From contig NZ_JAIOUO010000002.1 of the NCBI RefSeq assembly GCF_019931195.1, positions 496,001-560,000 on the forward strand: 64,000 bases of DNA, in the 5' to 3' direction. Both the position numbers and the translations under genes were made by a program. Below the pieces are notes generated by a model, which saw nothing but the letters and a program-made list of their open reading frames with translations, searched no databases and was not told the DNA's origin. Each line of letters opens with the position of its first letter. Position 1 is the first letter of the stretch. Positions 48,895 to 57,263 of this stretch are shown here, piece by piece. Source of the stretch: Marinobacter sp. F4216. GTDB lineage: Bacteria; Pseudomonadota; Gammaproteobacteria; Pseudomonadales; Oleiphilaceae.

Positions 48895-49760
48895 TGGACA
48901 AGATACCCAACAATCGGGCCTGGTGGCTGGTACTGCCGGTCTTCATTCTGGTGGCGTTTTCCGCGCTGGTGCCGTTGATGACGGTGGTGAACTACTCGGT
49001 TCAGGACATTTTCGGGCCAGGGCAGGCGTATTTTGTGGGTACCGAATGGTTTCGTGAGGTGCTGACGAATGAGCGGCTGCAGGAATCGCTGATTCGCCAG
49101 TTCGTGTTTTCGGGCGCCGTATTGCTCATCCAGATTCCCCTCGGTATTGCGGTGGCCCTGATGATGCCCAAGACCGGCATCAAGGCGTCGCTCTGCCTGA
49201 TCCTGCTGGCCATTCCGCTGCTCATACCCTGGAACGTGGTAGGTACCATCTGGCAGATCTTTGGTCGGGGGGATATCGGGTTGTTCGGCTGGGGGCTGAA
49301 CGAACTGGGCTTTGACTATAACTACACCGGTGACACCGGCGATGCCTGGTTTACCGTTCTGTTGATGGATGTCTGGCACTGGACGCCGCTTGTGGCGCTG
49401 CTGTGCTATTCGGGCCTGCGGGCGATTCCAGAAGCCTTTTACCAGGCGGCGGAAATTGACCGAGCCTCCAAGTGGGCGGTGTTCCGCTACATCCAGCTGC
49501 CCCGGTTGAAAAACGTCCTGATCATCGCCGTGCTGTTGCGGTTTATGGACAGTTTCATGATCTACACCGAGCCCTTCGTGTTGACCGGCGGTGGCCCGGG
49601 CAGTTCCACCACCTTCCTGAGCCAGACCCTGACCACCATGGCGATTGGCCAGTTTGACCTTGGCCGGGCGGCGGCCTTCTCGCTCATTTATTTCCTCATT
49701 GTGCTGCTGGTGTCCTGGCTGTTCTTTACCGCCATCACCCACGCGGACAAGAAGCAATAG
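48894..49760 (+). CDS. glpP: Glycerol-type ABC importer permease 1
   Basis: This permease has 288 residues from the ATG at 48894 (a GTG one codon before is possible), with six membrane segments and the cytoplasmic EAA loop EAFYQAAEIDRASKWAVFRYIQLP (about residues 184-207), in which the usual Gly is Arg. It follows the MalF/UgpA-type permease plan. The ATG overlaps the stop of the preceding ATPase gene (TGATG). Confidence 0.86.
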   Translation: MDKIPNNRAWWLVLPVFILVAFSALVPLMTVVNYSVQDIFGPGQAYFVGTEWFREVLTNERLQESLIRQFVFSGAVLLIQIPLGIAVALMMPKTGIKASLCLILLAIPLLIPWNVVGTIWQIFGRGDIGLFGWGLNELGFDYNYTGDTGDAWFTVLLMDVWHWTPLVALLCYSGLRAIPEAFYQAAEIDRASKWAVFRYIQLPRLKNVLIIAVLLRFMDSFMIYTEPFVLTGGGPGSSTTFLSQTLTTMAIGQFDLGRAAAFSLIYFLIVLLVSWLFFTAITHADKKQ

Positions 49761-49769
49761 GAGGCGGTG

Positions 49770-50576
49770 ATGGAAAACAGTCGGGGCAAGAACATTGGTA
49801 TAACAATTTTTATCGTACTGCTACTCACGCCGATCTACTGGTTGCTCAATATGTCGTTCAAGACCAACCAGGAAATACTGGGCGGCCTGACCCTGTGGCC
49901 AGAGAACTTCACGCTGCACAATTACGAGGTGATCTTCACCGATCCGAGCTGGTACAACGGTTATATCAACTCGATGATCTACGTCTCCATGAACGTGGTG
50001 ATTACCCTGCTGGTGGCGCTGCCGGCCGCCTATGCCTTCAGCCGCTACAAGTTTCTGGGCGACAAGCATCTGTTCTTCTGGTTGCTCAGTAACCGCATGG
50101 CGCCGCCGGCGGTCTTCCTGCTGCCGTTCTTTCAGCTCTATTCCTCGATTGGCCTGTTCGATACCCACATTGCGGTTGCGCTGGCGCATTGCCTGTTCAA
50201 CGTGCCGCTGGCGGTGTGGATTCTTGAAGGCTTCATGTCCGGGGTGCCCCGGGAATACGACGAAATGGCGTACATCGACGGTTACAGCTTTCCGAAGTTT
50301 TTCGTGAAGATCTTCCTGCCGATGATCCGCTCCGGAATTGGCGTGACCGCCTTTTTCGCGTTCATGTTTTCCTGGGTGGAACTGTTGCTGGCGCGCACGC
50401 TGACTTCGGTGGACGCTCAACCCATTGCTGCCATCATGACCCGGACGGTGGGGGCCAGCGGCATAGATTGGGGGGTGCTGGCGGCGGCTGGTTCGCTCAC
50501 GATTATTCCGGGCCTGCTGGTGATCTGGTTCGTGCGAAATCACGTGGCCAAGGGCTTTGCCCTCGGACGGGTTTGA
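49770..50576 (+). CDS. glpQ: Glycerol-type ABC importer permease 2
   Basis: This permease has 268 residues from the ATG at 49770 (AGGAGG just upstream), with six membrane segments and EAA loop EYDEMAYIDGYSFPKFFVKIFLP (about residues 167-189). It follows the MalG/UgpE plan and pairs with the preceding permease, 9 bases away. A GTG one codon earlier is an alternative start. Confidence 0.86.
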   Translation: MENSRGKNIGITIFIVLLLTPIYWLLNMSFKTNQEILGGLTLWPENFTLHNYEVIFTDPSWYNGYINSMIYVSMNVVITLLVALPAAYAFSRYKFLGDKHLFFWLLSNRMAPPAVFLLPFFQLYSSIGLFDTHIAVALAHCLFNVPLAVWILEGFMSGVPREYDEMAYIDGYSFPKFFVKIFLPMIRSGIGVTAFFAFMFSWVELLLARTLTSVDAQPIAAIMTRTVGASGIDWGVLAAAGSLTIIPGLLVIWFVRNHVAKGFALGRV

Positions 50577-50589
50577 GGGGAGAACTGCG

Positions 50590-50865
50590 ATGCTTGCATG
50601 GATGAACTGGACACCGGCGGTCGCCACCTTTTTTGGTGTGATTGCGGCCATCCTGCTGGTGATGACCATCTACGAACTAGTCTCACCCTGTGTTGAGCGC
50701 AAAGGGTTTCTGCCCATTGCCACCACACGGGGGGATCGCCTGTTTATTGGTTTGCTTTCGGCGGCTTACATCCATCTGGCGTTTCTGGCTGTCAGCAATG
50801 TGAGTCTCTGGATCGCCCTCGTTGTTTCGGTGATCTGGCTGTTGGTGTTGTTGCGCTGGGGCTGA
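50590..50865 (+). CDS. glpU: Small membrane protein of glycerol ABC operons (DUF2160 type)
   Basis: This 91-residue protein from the ATG at 50590 has three hydrophobic segments (TFFGVIAAILLVMTIYELV, IGLLSAAYIHLAFLAV, IALVVSVIWLLVLL). Proteins of this type sit at the same place in rhizobial glycerol-uptake operons (glpU). Its role is unknown; it may help membrane assembly of the permeases. It lies 13 bases after the second permease gene. Confidence 0.78.
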   Translation: MLAWMNWTPAVATFFGVIAAILLVMTIYELVSPCVERKGFLPIATTRGDRLFIGLLSAAYIHLAFLAVSNVSLWIALVVSVIWLLVLLRWG

Positions 50866-51029
50866 AGGGGCGACGTTTGGCCCGGCTTGTCCATCAGTGC
50901 GGAAGGGGAAGAAGAATGGATCCGGCGTTGTCCGGGTTCGAAGCAAGGGATAGCGGTAACAACGCTATGAAAGGTGAACGAAACGGAGTCTGTTTCGTCC
51001 CATCCAATAGACGATGAATGAGGTTGGAT

Positions 51030-52778
51030 ATGTTCAAGAACAATAACTATCCGAGCGCTCTTTTGCTCAGCGCTGCCGTTGGCGCTGCGGGGGTAGCAGT
51101 GAGTTTTCCCGCTAGTGCCGACCAGTATTCCGATGCGGCCGAAAAATGGGTGAATGAGTCGTTCAAACGGTCGACCCTGACCAAGGAAGAGCAACTGGAG
51201 GAACTGGCCTGGTTTACCAAGGCCGCAGAACAGTTCCGGGGCATGGATATCAACGTGGTGTCGGAAACCATCGCTACCCACGAATACGAAGCCAGTACTC
51301 TGGCCAAGGCCTTTACGGATATCACCGGCATCAACCTGACGCACACGCTGATTCAGGAAGGGGATGTGATCGAGAAGTTACAGACCCAGATGCAGTCGGG
51401 CCGGAATATCTACGACGCCTACGTCAACGACTCGGATCTGATCGGCACCCATTTCCGTTACGGCAAGGTGGTCCCGGTGCAGTCGATCATGGAAGGGGCG
51501 GGTAAAGACCTCACTCTTCCGACTCTGGATCTGGACGACTTCATCGGTCTGGATTTTGTGACTGCGCCGGACGGCACCCTGTATCAGTTGCCGGACCAGC
51601 AGTTTGCCAACCTGTACTGGTTCCGTGCTGACTGGTTTGAGCGCGACGACCTGAAGAGTCAGTTCAAGGAGATCTACGGTTACGACCTGGGTGTTCCGGT
51701 CAACTGGTCCGCTTATGAAGACATTGCCGAGTTCTTCTCTGTTCATGTGAAAGAGATTGATGGTAAACGTGTCTACGGGCACATGGATTACGGCAAGAAA
51801 GACCCCTCACTGGGCTGGCGTTTTACCGATGCCTGGTTCTCCATGGCGGGTGCCGGTGACAAAGGCCTGCCCAATGGCCTGCCGGTGGACGAGTGGGGTA
51901 TTCGCGTCGAGGAGTGCCATCCGGTGGGTTCCAGCGTCAGCCGCGGTGGTGCCACCAATGGCCCGGCTGCGGTGTACGCCACCACCAAATACGTGGACTG
52001 GCTGGAAAAGTACGCGCCGCCTGAAGCTCCGGGCATGACCTTCTCCGAAGCCGGACCGGTTCCTGCTCAGGGCAATGTGGCACAGCAGATCTTCTGGTAC
52101 ACCGCCTTTACGGCCAGCATGGTGAAAGACGGCCTGCCGGTGGTGAACGAAGACGGTACACCCAAGTGGCGCATGGCACCTTCTCCGCGGGGGCCCTACT
52201 GGGAAGAGGGCATGAAGCTGGGGTATCAGGACGTGGGTTCCTGGACTTTCTTCGATTCCACGCCGGAAAAACGCCGGCTGGCGGCCTGGCTGTATGCTCA
52301 GTTCACCGTGTCGAAGACCGTATCGCTGGAGAAAACCCTGGCTGGCCTGACGCCGATTCGAGAGTCGGACATCAACTCGGATGAAATGACCGAAGCCGCA
52401 CCGCGTCTGGGTGGCCTGGTGGAGTTCTATCGCAGCCCGGCACGGGTTCAGTGGTCGCCCACCGGCACCAACGTTCCGGACTACCCCAAGTTGGCTCAGC
52501 TGTGGTGGCAGTTTATCGCCCAGGCGGCCAGTGGTGAGGCAACGCCACAAGAAGCGCTGGACGGCCTGGCCAAGGCTCAGGACCGGGTGCTTGAGCGGTT
52601 GGAACGCGCCAATGTGATGGCAACCTGTGGACCCAAACTCAATGAGCCTCGGGACCCTCAGTACTGGCTGGATCAGCCTGGCTCGCCCAAGGCTAAACTG
52701 GATAATGAGAAGCCACAGGGTAAGACGGTTCCCTATCAGGAACTGCTGAAAACCTGGGAAGATGCTCGTCAGAGCTAA
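51030..52778 (+). CDS. glpV: Glycerol-type ABC importer substrate-binding protein
   Basis: From the ATG at 51030 (GAGG upstream) it is 582 residues, long for a binding protein but typical for this family. The signal peptide (SALLLSAAVGAAGVAVSFPASA) ends near residue 28 with A-D. The mature part is a cluster D-type solute-binding fold, with an early EQLEELAWFTKAAEQFRGMDINVVSET segment and a Trp-rich second lobe. Glycerol as ligand is inferred from the gene order. 164 bases separate it from glpU; a separate mRNA end or processing site may lie there. Confidence 0.87.
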   Translation: MFKNNNYPSALLLSAAVGAAGVAVSFPASADQYSDAAEKWVNESFKRSTLTKEEQLEELAWFTKAAEQFRGMDINVVSETIATHEYEASTLAKAFTDITGINLTHTLIQEGDVIEKLQTQMQSGRNIYDAYVNDSDLIGTHFRYGKVVPVQSIMEGAGKDLTLPTLDLDDFIGLDFVTAPDGTLYQLPDQQFANLYWFRADWFERDDLKSQFKEIYGYDLGVPVNWSAYEDIAEFFSVHVKEIDGKRVYGHMDYGKKDPSLGWRFTDAWFSMAGAGDKGLPNGLPVDEWGIRVEECHPVGSSVSRGGATNGPAAVYATTKYVDWLEKYAPPEAPGMTFSEAGPVPAQGNVAQQIFWYTAFTASMVKDGLPVVNEDGTPKWRMAPSPRGPYWEEGMKLGYQDVGSWTFFDSTPEKRRLAAWLYAQFTVSKTVSLEKTLAGLTPIRESDINSDEMTEAAPRLGGLVEFYRSPARVQWSPTGTNVPDYPKLAQLWWQFIAQAASGEATPQEALDGLAKAQDRVLERLERANVMATCGPKLNEPRDPQYWLDQPGSPKAKLDNEKPQGKTVPYQELLKTWEDARQS

Positions 52779-52791
52779 GCATTGAGGTCAT

Positions 52792-52827
52792 GCCCGCCGG
52801 TTCGGACAAGGTTTCGAACCGGCGGGC
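52792..52827. terminator. Hairpin between convergent glpV and lipase foldase genes
   Basis: GCCCGCCGGTTCG (52792-52804) pairs perfectly with CGAACCGGCGGGC (52815-52827). A T-rich stretch (GGTTTTTCTTG) follows on the glpV side after 9 bases. It sits between two convergent genes. Confidence 0.8.
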
Positions 52828-52857
52828 ACTCGATGTGGTTTTTCTTGAGGCATCAGT

Positions 52858-53895
52858 TCAGTTCTGGCCGTAAACCCGTTCCCGCTCATAGCGGTAATAG
52901 CCGGCTTCTTCCTCCGCCTGAATGATTTCCGCCATTTCTTGGCCAAGAATCTCTCTGGCAGCCTGATTCAACGCTTTGTCACGATCCGGGCCTGATTCGT
53001 AGGTTTCCAGAATGGTCTCGCGTTTTGCCTGGTATTGCTCGCCTTTGCTCCAGCGTTGGTCTCTGGTGCGATCAAGCTCGGACCACCGGTTAAGGGCGTC
53101 TTCGTTCATGCCCAATTCTGCGCGAATGCCCCGGAGAGTATTGTAGCGCTCGGAGGCCGGCTGCTGCTGAAGGTCGGCCTGGATGGAGGGGAGCGCGAGG
53201 AAGCGATCCGTCAGTTCCTGACGTCGGTTTTCCAGTACCAGATCCGCCTGATCTTCATAGGTTTGCTGGATGACTTCCGAATAGGTGTGTACTTTGCTGA
53301 GGGGGGAGCCGGTGCCAGCGTCAATCTGTTGAAGCGAGGTGGCCAATGCGTAGTTTCGGATTTCAGCCTGCCAGATCACTTCGGCATCTTCGCCGAACAG
53401 CTCTCTCCGCTTGGCCCAGATAAAGGCGTGGCGTTCCTCAGGCGTCATGGCTTTCAGCGTGTAGCGCTCTTGCTCCATGAACGTCTTGTAGTCGAGCAGG
53501 GCGGTGAGCCTTTGTTTTAACGCTTCTCCGTGTTCGGGAAACCAGAGGTCAAGCAATGCGAGAAGGTTTTCCTGCCAATGTTCCGGATCGATGGCAGACA
53601 GGTAGCGCATCATTTCCTCGAGCAGCCGGATCTGGATTTTGGGTTCGCTCAGATGCTGGCCATAGTGTGCCCTTAGCTGTGCGCGAATGTCTTCCAGATT
53701 CTCATCTTTGGCAGCAGTCTGTGTCGTGACCAGGGATGTGGCGACTTCCGTCGTTTTATTGGCCGGTGTGGTCGCGATTGCATCGTTGGCGGGCGGAATG
53801 GGCACTTTTTCGTTCCGGACGTCGTGCCAGAAAAATGCAGCAATACCGATGGCAATGCTGGCGCAGGCGATGCCGGAGACACCTTTCATGTTCAC
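52858..53895 (-). CDS. lifO: Lipase-specific foldase (lipase secretion chaperone)
   Basis: Lif proteins are inner-membrane-anchored periplasmic chaperones that fold secreted lipase. From the GTG at 53895 (AGGAG 9 bases before it) the protein is 345 residues, the family length; an ATG at 53970 would add 25. One membrane anchor near residues 5-20 is followed by a Pro/Thr-rich linker and a long helical domain with FGEDAEVIWQAEIRNYAL near 170-190, as in Lif C-terminal domains. The usual RxxFDY catalytic-like motif is not evident, where the equivalent region reads EEMMRYLSAIDPEHW. It is divergent from, not downstream of, the lipase gene. Confidence 0.78.
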   Translation of the reverse strand: MNMKGVSGIACASIAIGIAAFFWHDVRNEKVPIPPANDAIATTPANKTTEVATSLVTTQTAAKDENLEDIRAQLRAHYGQHLSEPKIQIRLLEEMMRYLSAIDPEHWQENLLALLDLWFPEHGEALKQRLTALLDYKTFMEQERYTLKAMTPEERHAFIWAKRRELFGEDAEVIWQAEIRNYALATSLQQIDAGTGSPLSKVHTYSEVIQQTYEDQADLVLENRRQELTDRFLALPSIQADLQQQPASERYNTLRGIRAELGMNEDALNRWSELDRTRDQRWSKGEQYQAKRETILETYESGPDRDKALNQAAREILGQEMAEIIQAEEEAGYYRYERERVYGQN

Positions 53896-54242
53896 GCTGA
53901 AGATCTCCTGATTATTTTTGTCGTTATGGTCTGGTGCGGATAGGTTGCCGTGACTCTGATTGGTTGCCAAGTCGCGGTAGGAAAAAACGATCGGTCAAAA
54001 AATGCACACGTGATAGTGGTCACAAAAACACGCGAGTGGATACGATACAAATTAACTGTCTAATAATTAGACAGCCCGGTTGTCTGGACGGCAGTGAATA
54101 GTGCTGACGAAAACCTGAGGGGGAAGTTCAGGGATGAGTAGTAGGAAAAGGAGATTGGCCCCTTAGTAATTTGGGTGGGAGTGTGACTCCAGACAGTAAG
54201 TACCGTGGTTAGGCTCACAAAAAAAACAAGAGGCTAACAACC
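53896..54242. other. Divergent intergenic region between foldase and lipase
   Basis: About 350 bases without a gene hold a perfect palindrome (54056-54074). They are moderately AT-rich and should contain both promoters, though I could not place -35/-10 boxes with confidence. Confidence 0.55.
54056..54074. repeat. Perfect 19-bp palindrome, candidate operator of the lipase genes
   Basis: CTGTCTAAT-A-ATTAGACAG is a perfect inverted repeat with 9-bp arms, about 170 bases from each divergent start. A further TGTCT lies 6 bases to the right of the palindrome. It looks like a dimeric repressor or activator site, such as the TetR or MarR type. No regulator of that class is encoded in this window. 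Confidence 0.7.
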
Positions 54243-55367
54243 ATGAACAACATGAAACCCCTGAAAACACTTGGTGTAGCTGCCTGCTTTGTGGCTGCCG
54301 CAATGACCGCTTCCCAAGCGGCTGCCCGGACCGCAAACCAGACGAAATTCCCAATTGTATTCGCCCACGGCATGGCCGGTTTCGACGATATCCTTGGTTA
54401 CGACTACTGGGGTGACGACTATGGGACCTACGTGCTGGATGCGTGCGATAAATTCCTGGAAGTAAACTGCAATGGCGGCATCAATGACAACCAGAGGAGT
54501 TACGTTTCTCAGGTGACGCCTTTCGAGAGCTCCGAAGTCCGTGGCCATCAACTGGCCAATAACATCGAAAGCTATATGGCCACCTCTGGCACCAGTTATG
54601 TGAACATTGTGTCCCACTCCCAGGGCGGTATTGACTCCCGCAAGGCGGCCAGGTTGCTCCGCGAGCGCAAGGGCTACCGGGTTGTGAAAACCCATGTGAG
54701 CGTGTCATCACCGCATCGTGGCTCCCCCGTTGCCAAATACATCCTGGATCACTACGCCAACCGGGTCACCGAGACCCTGGCGAACTACTTCGGCAATATC
54801 GTTTACAACAATGGTAATGATGCCATCGCTGGTGCCAAGCAGCTGGTCTTCAACGATTACGATCCGAACGATGGCGTAACCACTGGTATGAAGGCGTTTA
54901 ACCAGAAGTACCCGGTGAGCAGCACCTATATGGAACATTCCGCGTCGCTCATGACGGCCCAGGATGGTTCCGGCGTAAACCCCGCCCTCTGGCTGCTCAG
55001 TGAACTGATCTATGACATCGATGGCGACGGCTACTGCTATGAGGACTGCAACAATGACGGCGCGGCTGGCCAGGGTGATGGAAATCCCAACGAGCGTGAT
55101 GACGACGGGTTGGTCGGCATAAACAGTCAGCAGCAGGGTTATCGACTGCAATATTATGAGTGCTTCGGCTGTCTGGATTATGTTTGGGAGCGAACCGAGT
55201 TGGGTTATGTGTCCGACATTAACCACCCGAACAGCACTCAGGCGACATCATCAACCTACGTCATTAATCAGGATCATCTGGATGTCATTGGTGTCGGCCC
55301 AGATACCTTTGACGAGATGGAGTTCTATGCAGCGATTACGGACTACATTGCCGATCGCGGCCACTGA
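54243..55367 (+). CDS. Secreted triacylglycerol lipase (foldase-dependent family I)
   Basis: This 374-residue secreted lipase has a signal peptide of about 27 residues (KTLGVAACFVAAAMTASQAAA) and the alpha/beta-hydrolase lid and oxyanion block FPIVFAHGMAGFDD. The nucleophile block is IVSHSQGG (Ser near 126), so the usual G-x-S-x-G first Gly is Ser. The Asp follows in DDDGLVGINS (near 288) and the His in NQDHLDVIG (near 344). Before the catalytic Asp it has an insert with DIDGDGYCYEDC, like a calcium-binding DxDxDG loop. It is divergent from its foldase gene. Glycerol released from fats would be the substrate for the adjacent import system. Confidence 0.88.
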   Translation: MNNMKPLKTLGVAACFVAAAMTASQAAARTANQTKFPIVFAHGMAGFDDILGYDYWGDDYGTYVLDACDKFLEVNCNGGINDNQRSYVSQVTPFESSEVRGHQLANNIESYMATSGTSYVNIVSHSQGGIDSRKAARLLRERKGYRVVKTHVSVSSPHRGSPVAKYILDHYANRVTETLANYFGNIVYNNGNDAIAGAKQLVFNDYDPNDGVTTGMKAFNQKYPVSSTYMEHSASLMTAQDGSGVNPALWLLSELIYDIDGDGYCYEDCNNDGAAGQGDGNPNERDDDGLVGINSQQQGYRLQYYECFGCLDYVWERTELGYVSDINHPNSTQATSSTYVINQDHLDVIGVGPDTFDEMEFYAAITDYIADRGH

Positions 55368-55395
55368 ACCAGCAGGTGAATGTTGTGAGTAACAC

Positions 55396-55427
55396 AGGCC
55401 AGTCCTGCAAAGGGCTGGCCTTTTTTT
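55396..55427 (+). terminator. Intrinsic terminator after lipase
   Basis: AGGCCAG (55396-55402) pairs with CTGGCCT (55415-55421) and is followed by a run of T to 55427, 29 bases after the lipase stop. Confidence 0.9.
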
Positions 55428-55547
55428 GTCACCACTGTAAATTTCCCAACTTGGTCATATTTGCGTCATACTAGCTCTCGCGATGTTTTGGCCCAATCGG
55501 CTAGGGTGTTTGATGAGCTGAAGGGGCGGGCCTACGAGGGCAAGACA

Positions 55548-56081
55548 ATGACGAAAAAGCACGACTTGAAAGGTGAACCCATCGTTTGGCAGGTGGGCAA
55601 TTGCTATCTGGGAAATGTGCTGGTGGCCCGAACGTCAAAAGGTGTTTGTGCCGTCCTGCCTGGAGACTCGCCTGAGGAGTTGGTTGCCGAGCTGGCCCGT
55701 CGCTTTCCCGGCGCCGAACTGGAACATTGCGGCAGCTACCGGGAAGACTGGTTCCAGGGGGTGATGGATTGCCTGGTGGATAGCCGAAAGGCGTCGAGCG
55801 TTCGCCTCGATCTCCGTGGCACGGATTTCCAGCGCAAGGTGTGGAAAACGCTGCGGGAAATCCCCACCGGCAGTTGCGCCAGCTACAGCGAAGTGGCACG
55901 CCAGCTGGGCATGCCTACCGGCTCCCGGGCTGTAGCCAGTGCATGTGCAGCCAACCCGGTTGCTGTGCTCGTACCCTGTCACAGGGTGCTTCGTCGTGAT
56001 GGCAGTCTGTCAGGCTACCGATGGGGCCTGCAGCGCAAACGTGCACTTCTTGAGCACGAGCAGTCACTCTCCGAGCGCTGA
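55548..56081 (+). CDS. Methylated-DNA--protein-cysteine methyltransferase
   Basis: From the ATG at 55548 (GAGGG upstream) it is 177 residues; an earlier start would add 29 residues without family similarity. The active-site motif VPCHRVLRRDGSLSGYRWGLQRKRALL is present near residues 141-167, with the alkyl-accepting Cys near 144 and the DNA-binding FQRKVWKTLREIPTGSCASYSEVARQLG (residues about 92-119). It repairs O6-alkylguanine by suicide transfer. It lacks the regulatory N-domain of Ada, so it is Ogt-like. Confidence 0.93.
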   Translation: MTKKHDLKGEPIVWQVGNCYLGNVLVARTSKGVCAVLPGDSPEELVAELARRFPGAELEHCGSYREDWFQGVMDCLVDSRKASSVRLDLRGTDFQRKVWKTLREIPTGSCASYSEVARQLGMPTGSRAVASACAANPVAVLVPCHRVLRRDGSLSGYRWGLQRKRALLEHEQSLSER

Positions 56082-56201
56082 CCCTCCCTTTACACGCCTC
56101 TGTCAAAATTTGATGAGCATCAAGCTCTGGTTGGGCTTATGCTTTAGGGTGATATCCATGATCAGAGAGACCGGACTTTTTGGCAGGCAGGAGGCGTTTA
56201 T

Positions 56202-56522
56202 ATGAATAACCGCAAGGCAGAACTTGAAACCCTCAGGGCGGACTTGAAAGCCCGACTGGCGCGATATGAAGCCCATCAGCACCGGGAAGATGGTGCGCTG
56301 GATAAGGATTTTGAGGAGCAGGCCACACAAACCCAGAACGATGAGGTGGTTGATTCCCTTGAATCTGAAGTCCGTGTTGAGCTGGTGCAGATCGAACGGG
56401 CTCTTGAGCGGATAGCCCATGGTCTGGGTGACGAGTGCGAGTCTTGCGGCGAGCCGATAGATCCCCGGCGTCTTCAGGTGCTGCCTTATACCACTGTCTG
56501 TGTGGATTGCGCCGAAGACTGA
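56202..56522 (+). CDS. TraR/DksA-family zinc-finger protein
   Basis: This 106-residue protein has an N-terminal coiled-coil region ([21 protein letters not shown]) and [20 protein letters not shown], then a C4 zinc site [13 protein letters not shown]...CVDC (residues about 84-105). Its strong AGGAGG ribosome site defines the ATG at 56202. It is a short DksA/YbiI-like protein, probably an RNA-polymerase-binding regulator, but its target is unknown. It lies just ahead of an exporter operon on the same strand. Confidence 0.88.
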   Translation: MNNRKAELETLRADLKARLARYEAHQHREDGALDKDFEEQATQTQNDEVVDSLESEVRVELVQIERALERIAHGLGDECESCGEPIDPRRLQVLPYTTVCVDCAED

Positions 56523-56547
56523 CCCGCCTCTGCCAGGGATGGTAGCG

Positions 56548-57258
56548 ATGGATGCCCAATCGGTTTTCCGAACCCGCGGTCTCACCAAATCCTACGGTGA
56601 GGGCGATGTGCGAATCTGGGCTCTCCGAGGCGTTGATCTGGATCTTTACGCCGGCGAGCTAGTGGTTTTGCTGGGGGCTTCCGGTTCCGGAAAGTCCACT
56701 CTCCTGAACATCCTCGGTGGGTTGGATGTGCCTTCTTCCGGAGAGGTCTGGTACCGGAACACGGATCTCAGCCGGGCTGATGACCGGGCGCTCACTGCCT
56801 ACAGGCGGGATCACGTGGGCTTCGTTTTTCAGTTCTATAACCTCATCCCGAGTTTGACGGCGTGGGAAAACGTTGCCGTGGTAACGGAGATCGCCGAGCA
56901 CCCCATGGCGCCGGAAGACGCGCTGGCCATGGTCGGTCTGAAAGAACGGATTCATCACTTTCCTGCCCAGCTTTCAGGGGGGGAACAGCAGCGGGTCGCC
57001 ATTGCCAGAGCCATTGCAAAATGTCCTGAAGTGCTTCTGTGCGACGAACCAACCGGTGCTCTGGATTCGGCCACCGGCATATTGGTTCTCGAAGCACTGG
57101 AAAAGGCCAATCGAGAGACCGGTACCACCACGGTCATCATTACCCACAACGCATCCATTGCGCGCATGGCAGACCGGGTAATCACGCTTTCCGATGGCCT
57201 GATCAGTGGCGAACAGAGAAACGCCACCAGAGCCTCCCCTCAAGACCTGAGTTGGTGA
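56548..57258 (+). CDS. MacB/LolD-type ABC exporter ATPase
   Basis: From the ATG at 56548 (AGGGA upstream) it is 236 residues. It has Walker [13 protein letters not shown] (near 44-55), signature [15 protein letters not shown], Walker [13 protein letters not shown] and the LolD/MacB-type [15 protein letters not shown]-loop area. It is the ATPase of a three-gene exporter; the permease gene overlaps or abuts its stop (GTGA). Confidence 0.93.
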   Translation: MDAQSVFRTRGLTKSYGEGDVRIWALRGVDLDLYAGELVVLLGASGSGKSTLLNILGGLDVPSSGEVWYRNTDLSRADDRALTAYRRDHVGFVFQFYNLIPSLTAWENVAVVTEIAEHPMAPEDALAMVGLKERIHHFPAQLSGGEQQRVAIARAIAKCPEVLLCDEPTGALDSATGILVLEALEKANRETGTTTVIITHNASIARMADRVITLSDGLISGEQRNATRASPQDLSW

Positions 57259-57263
57259 CTCTG

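Noticed and set aside
57039..57263. N-terminal extension of the FtsX permease into the ATPase gene
   Set aside because: It would overlap the ATPase gene in another frame; the sequence there is not membrane-like and better starts lie at 57255 or 57264.
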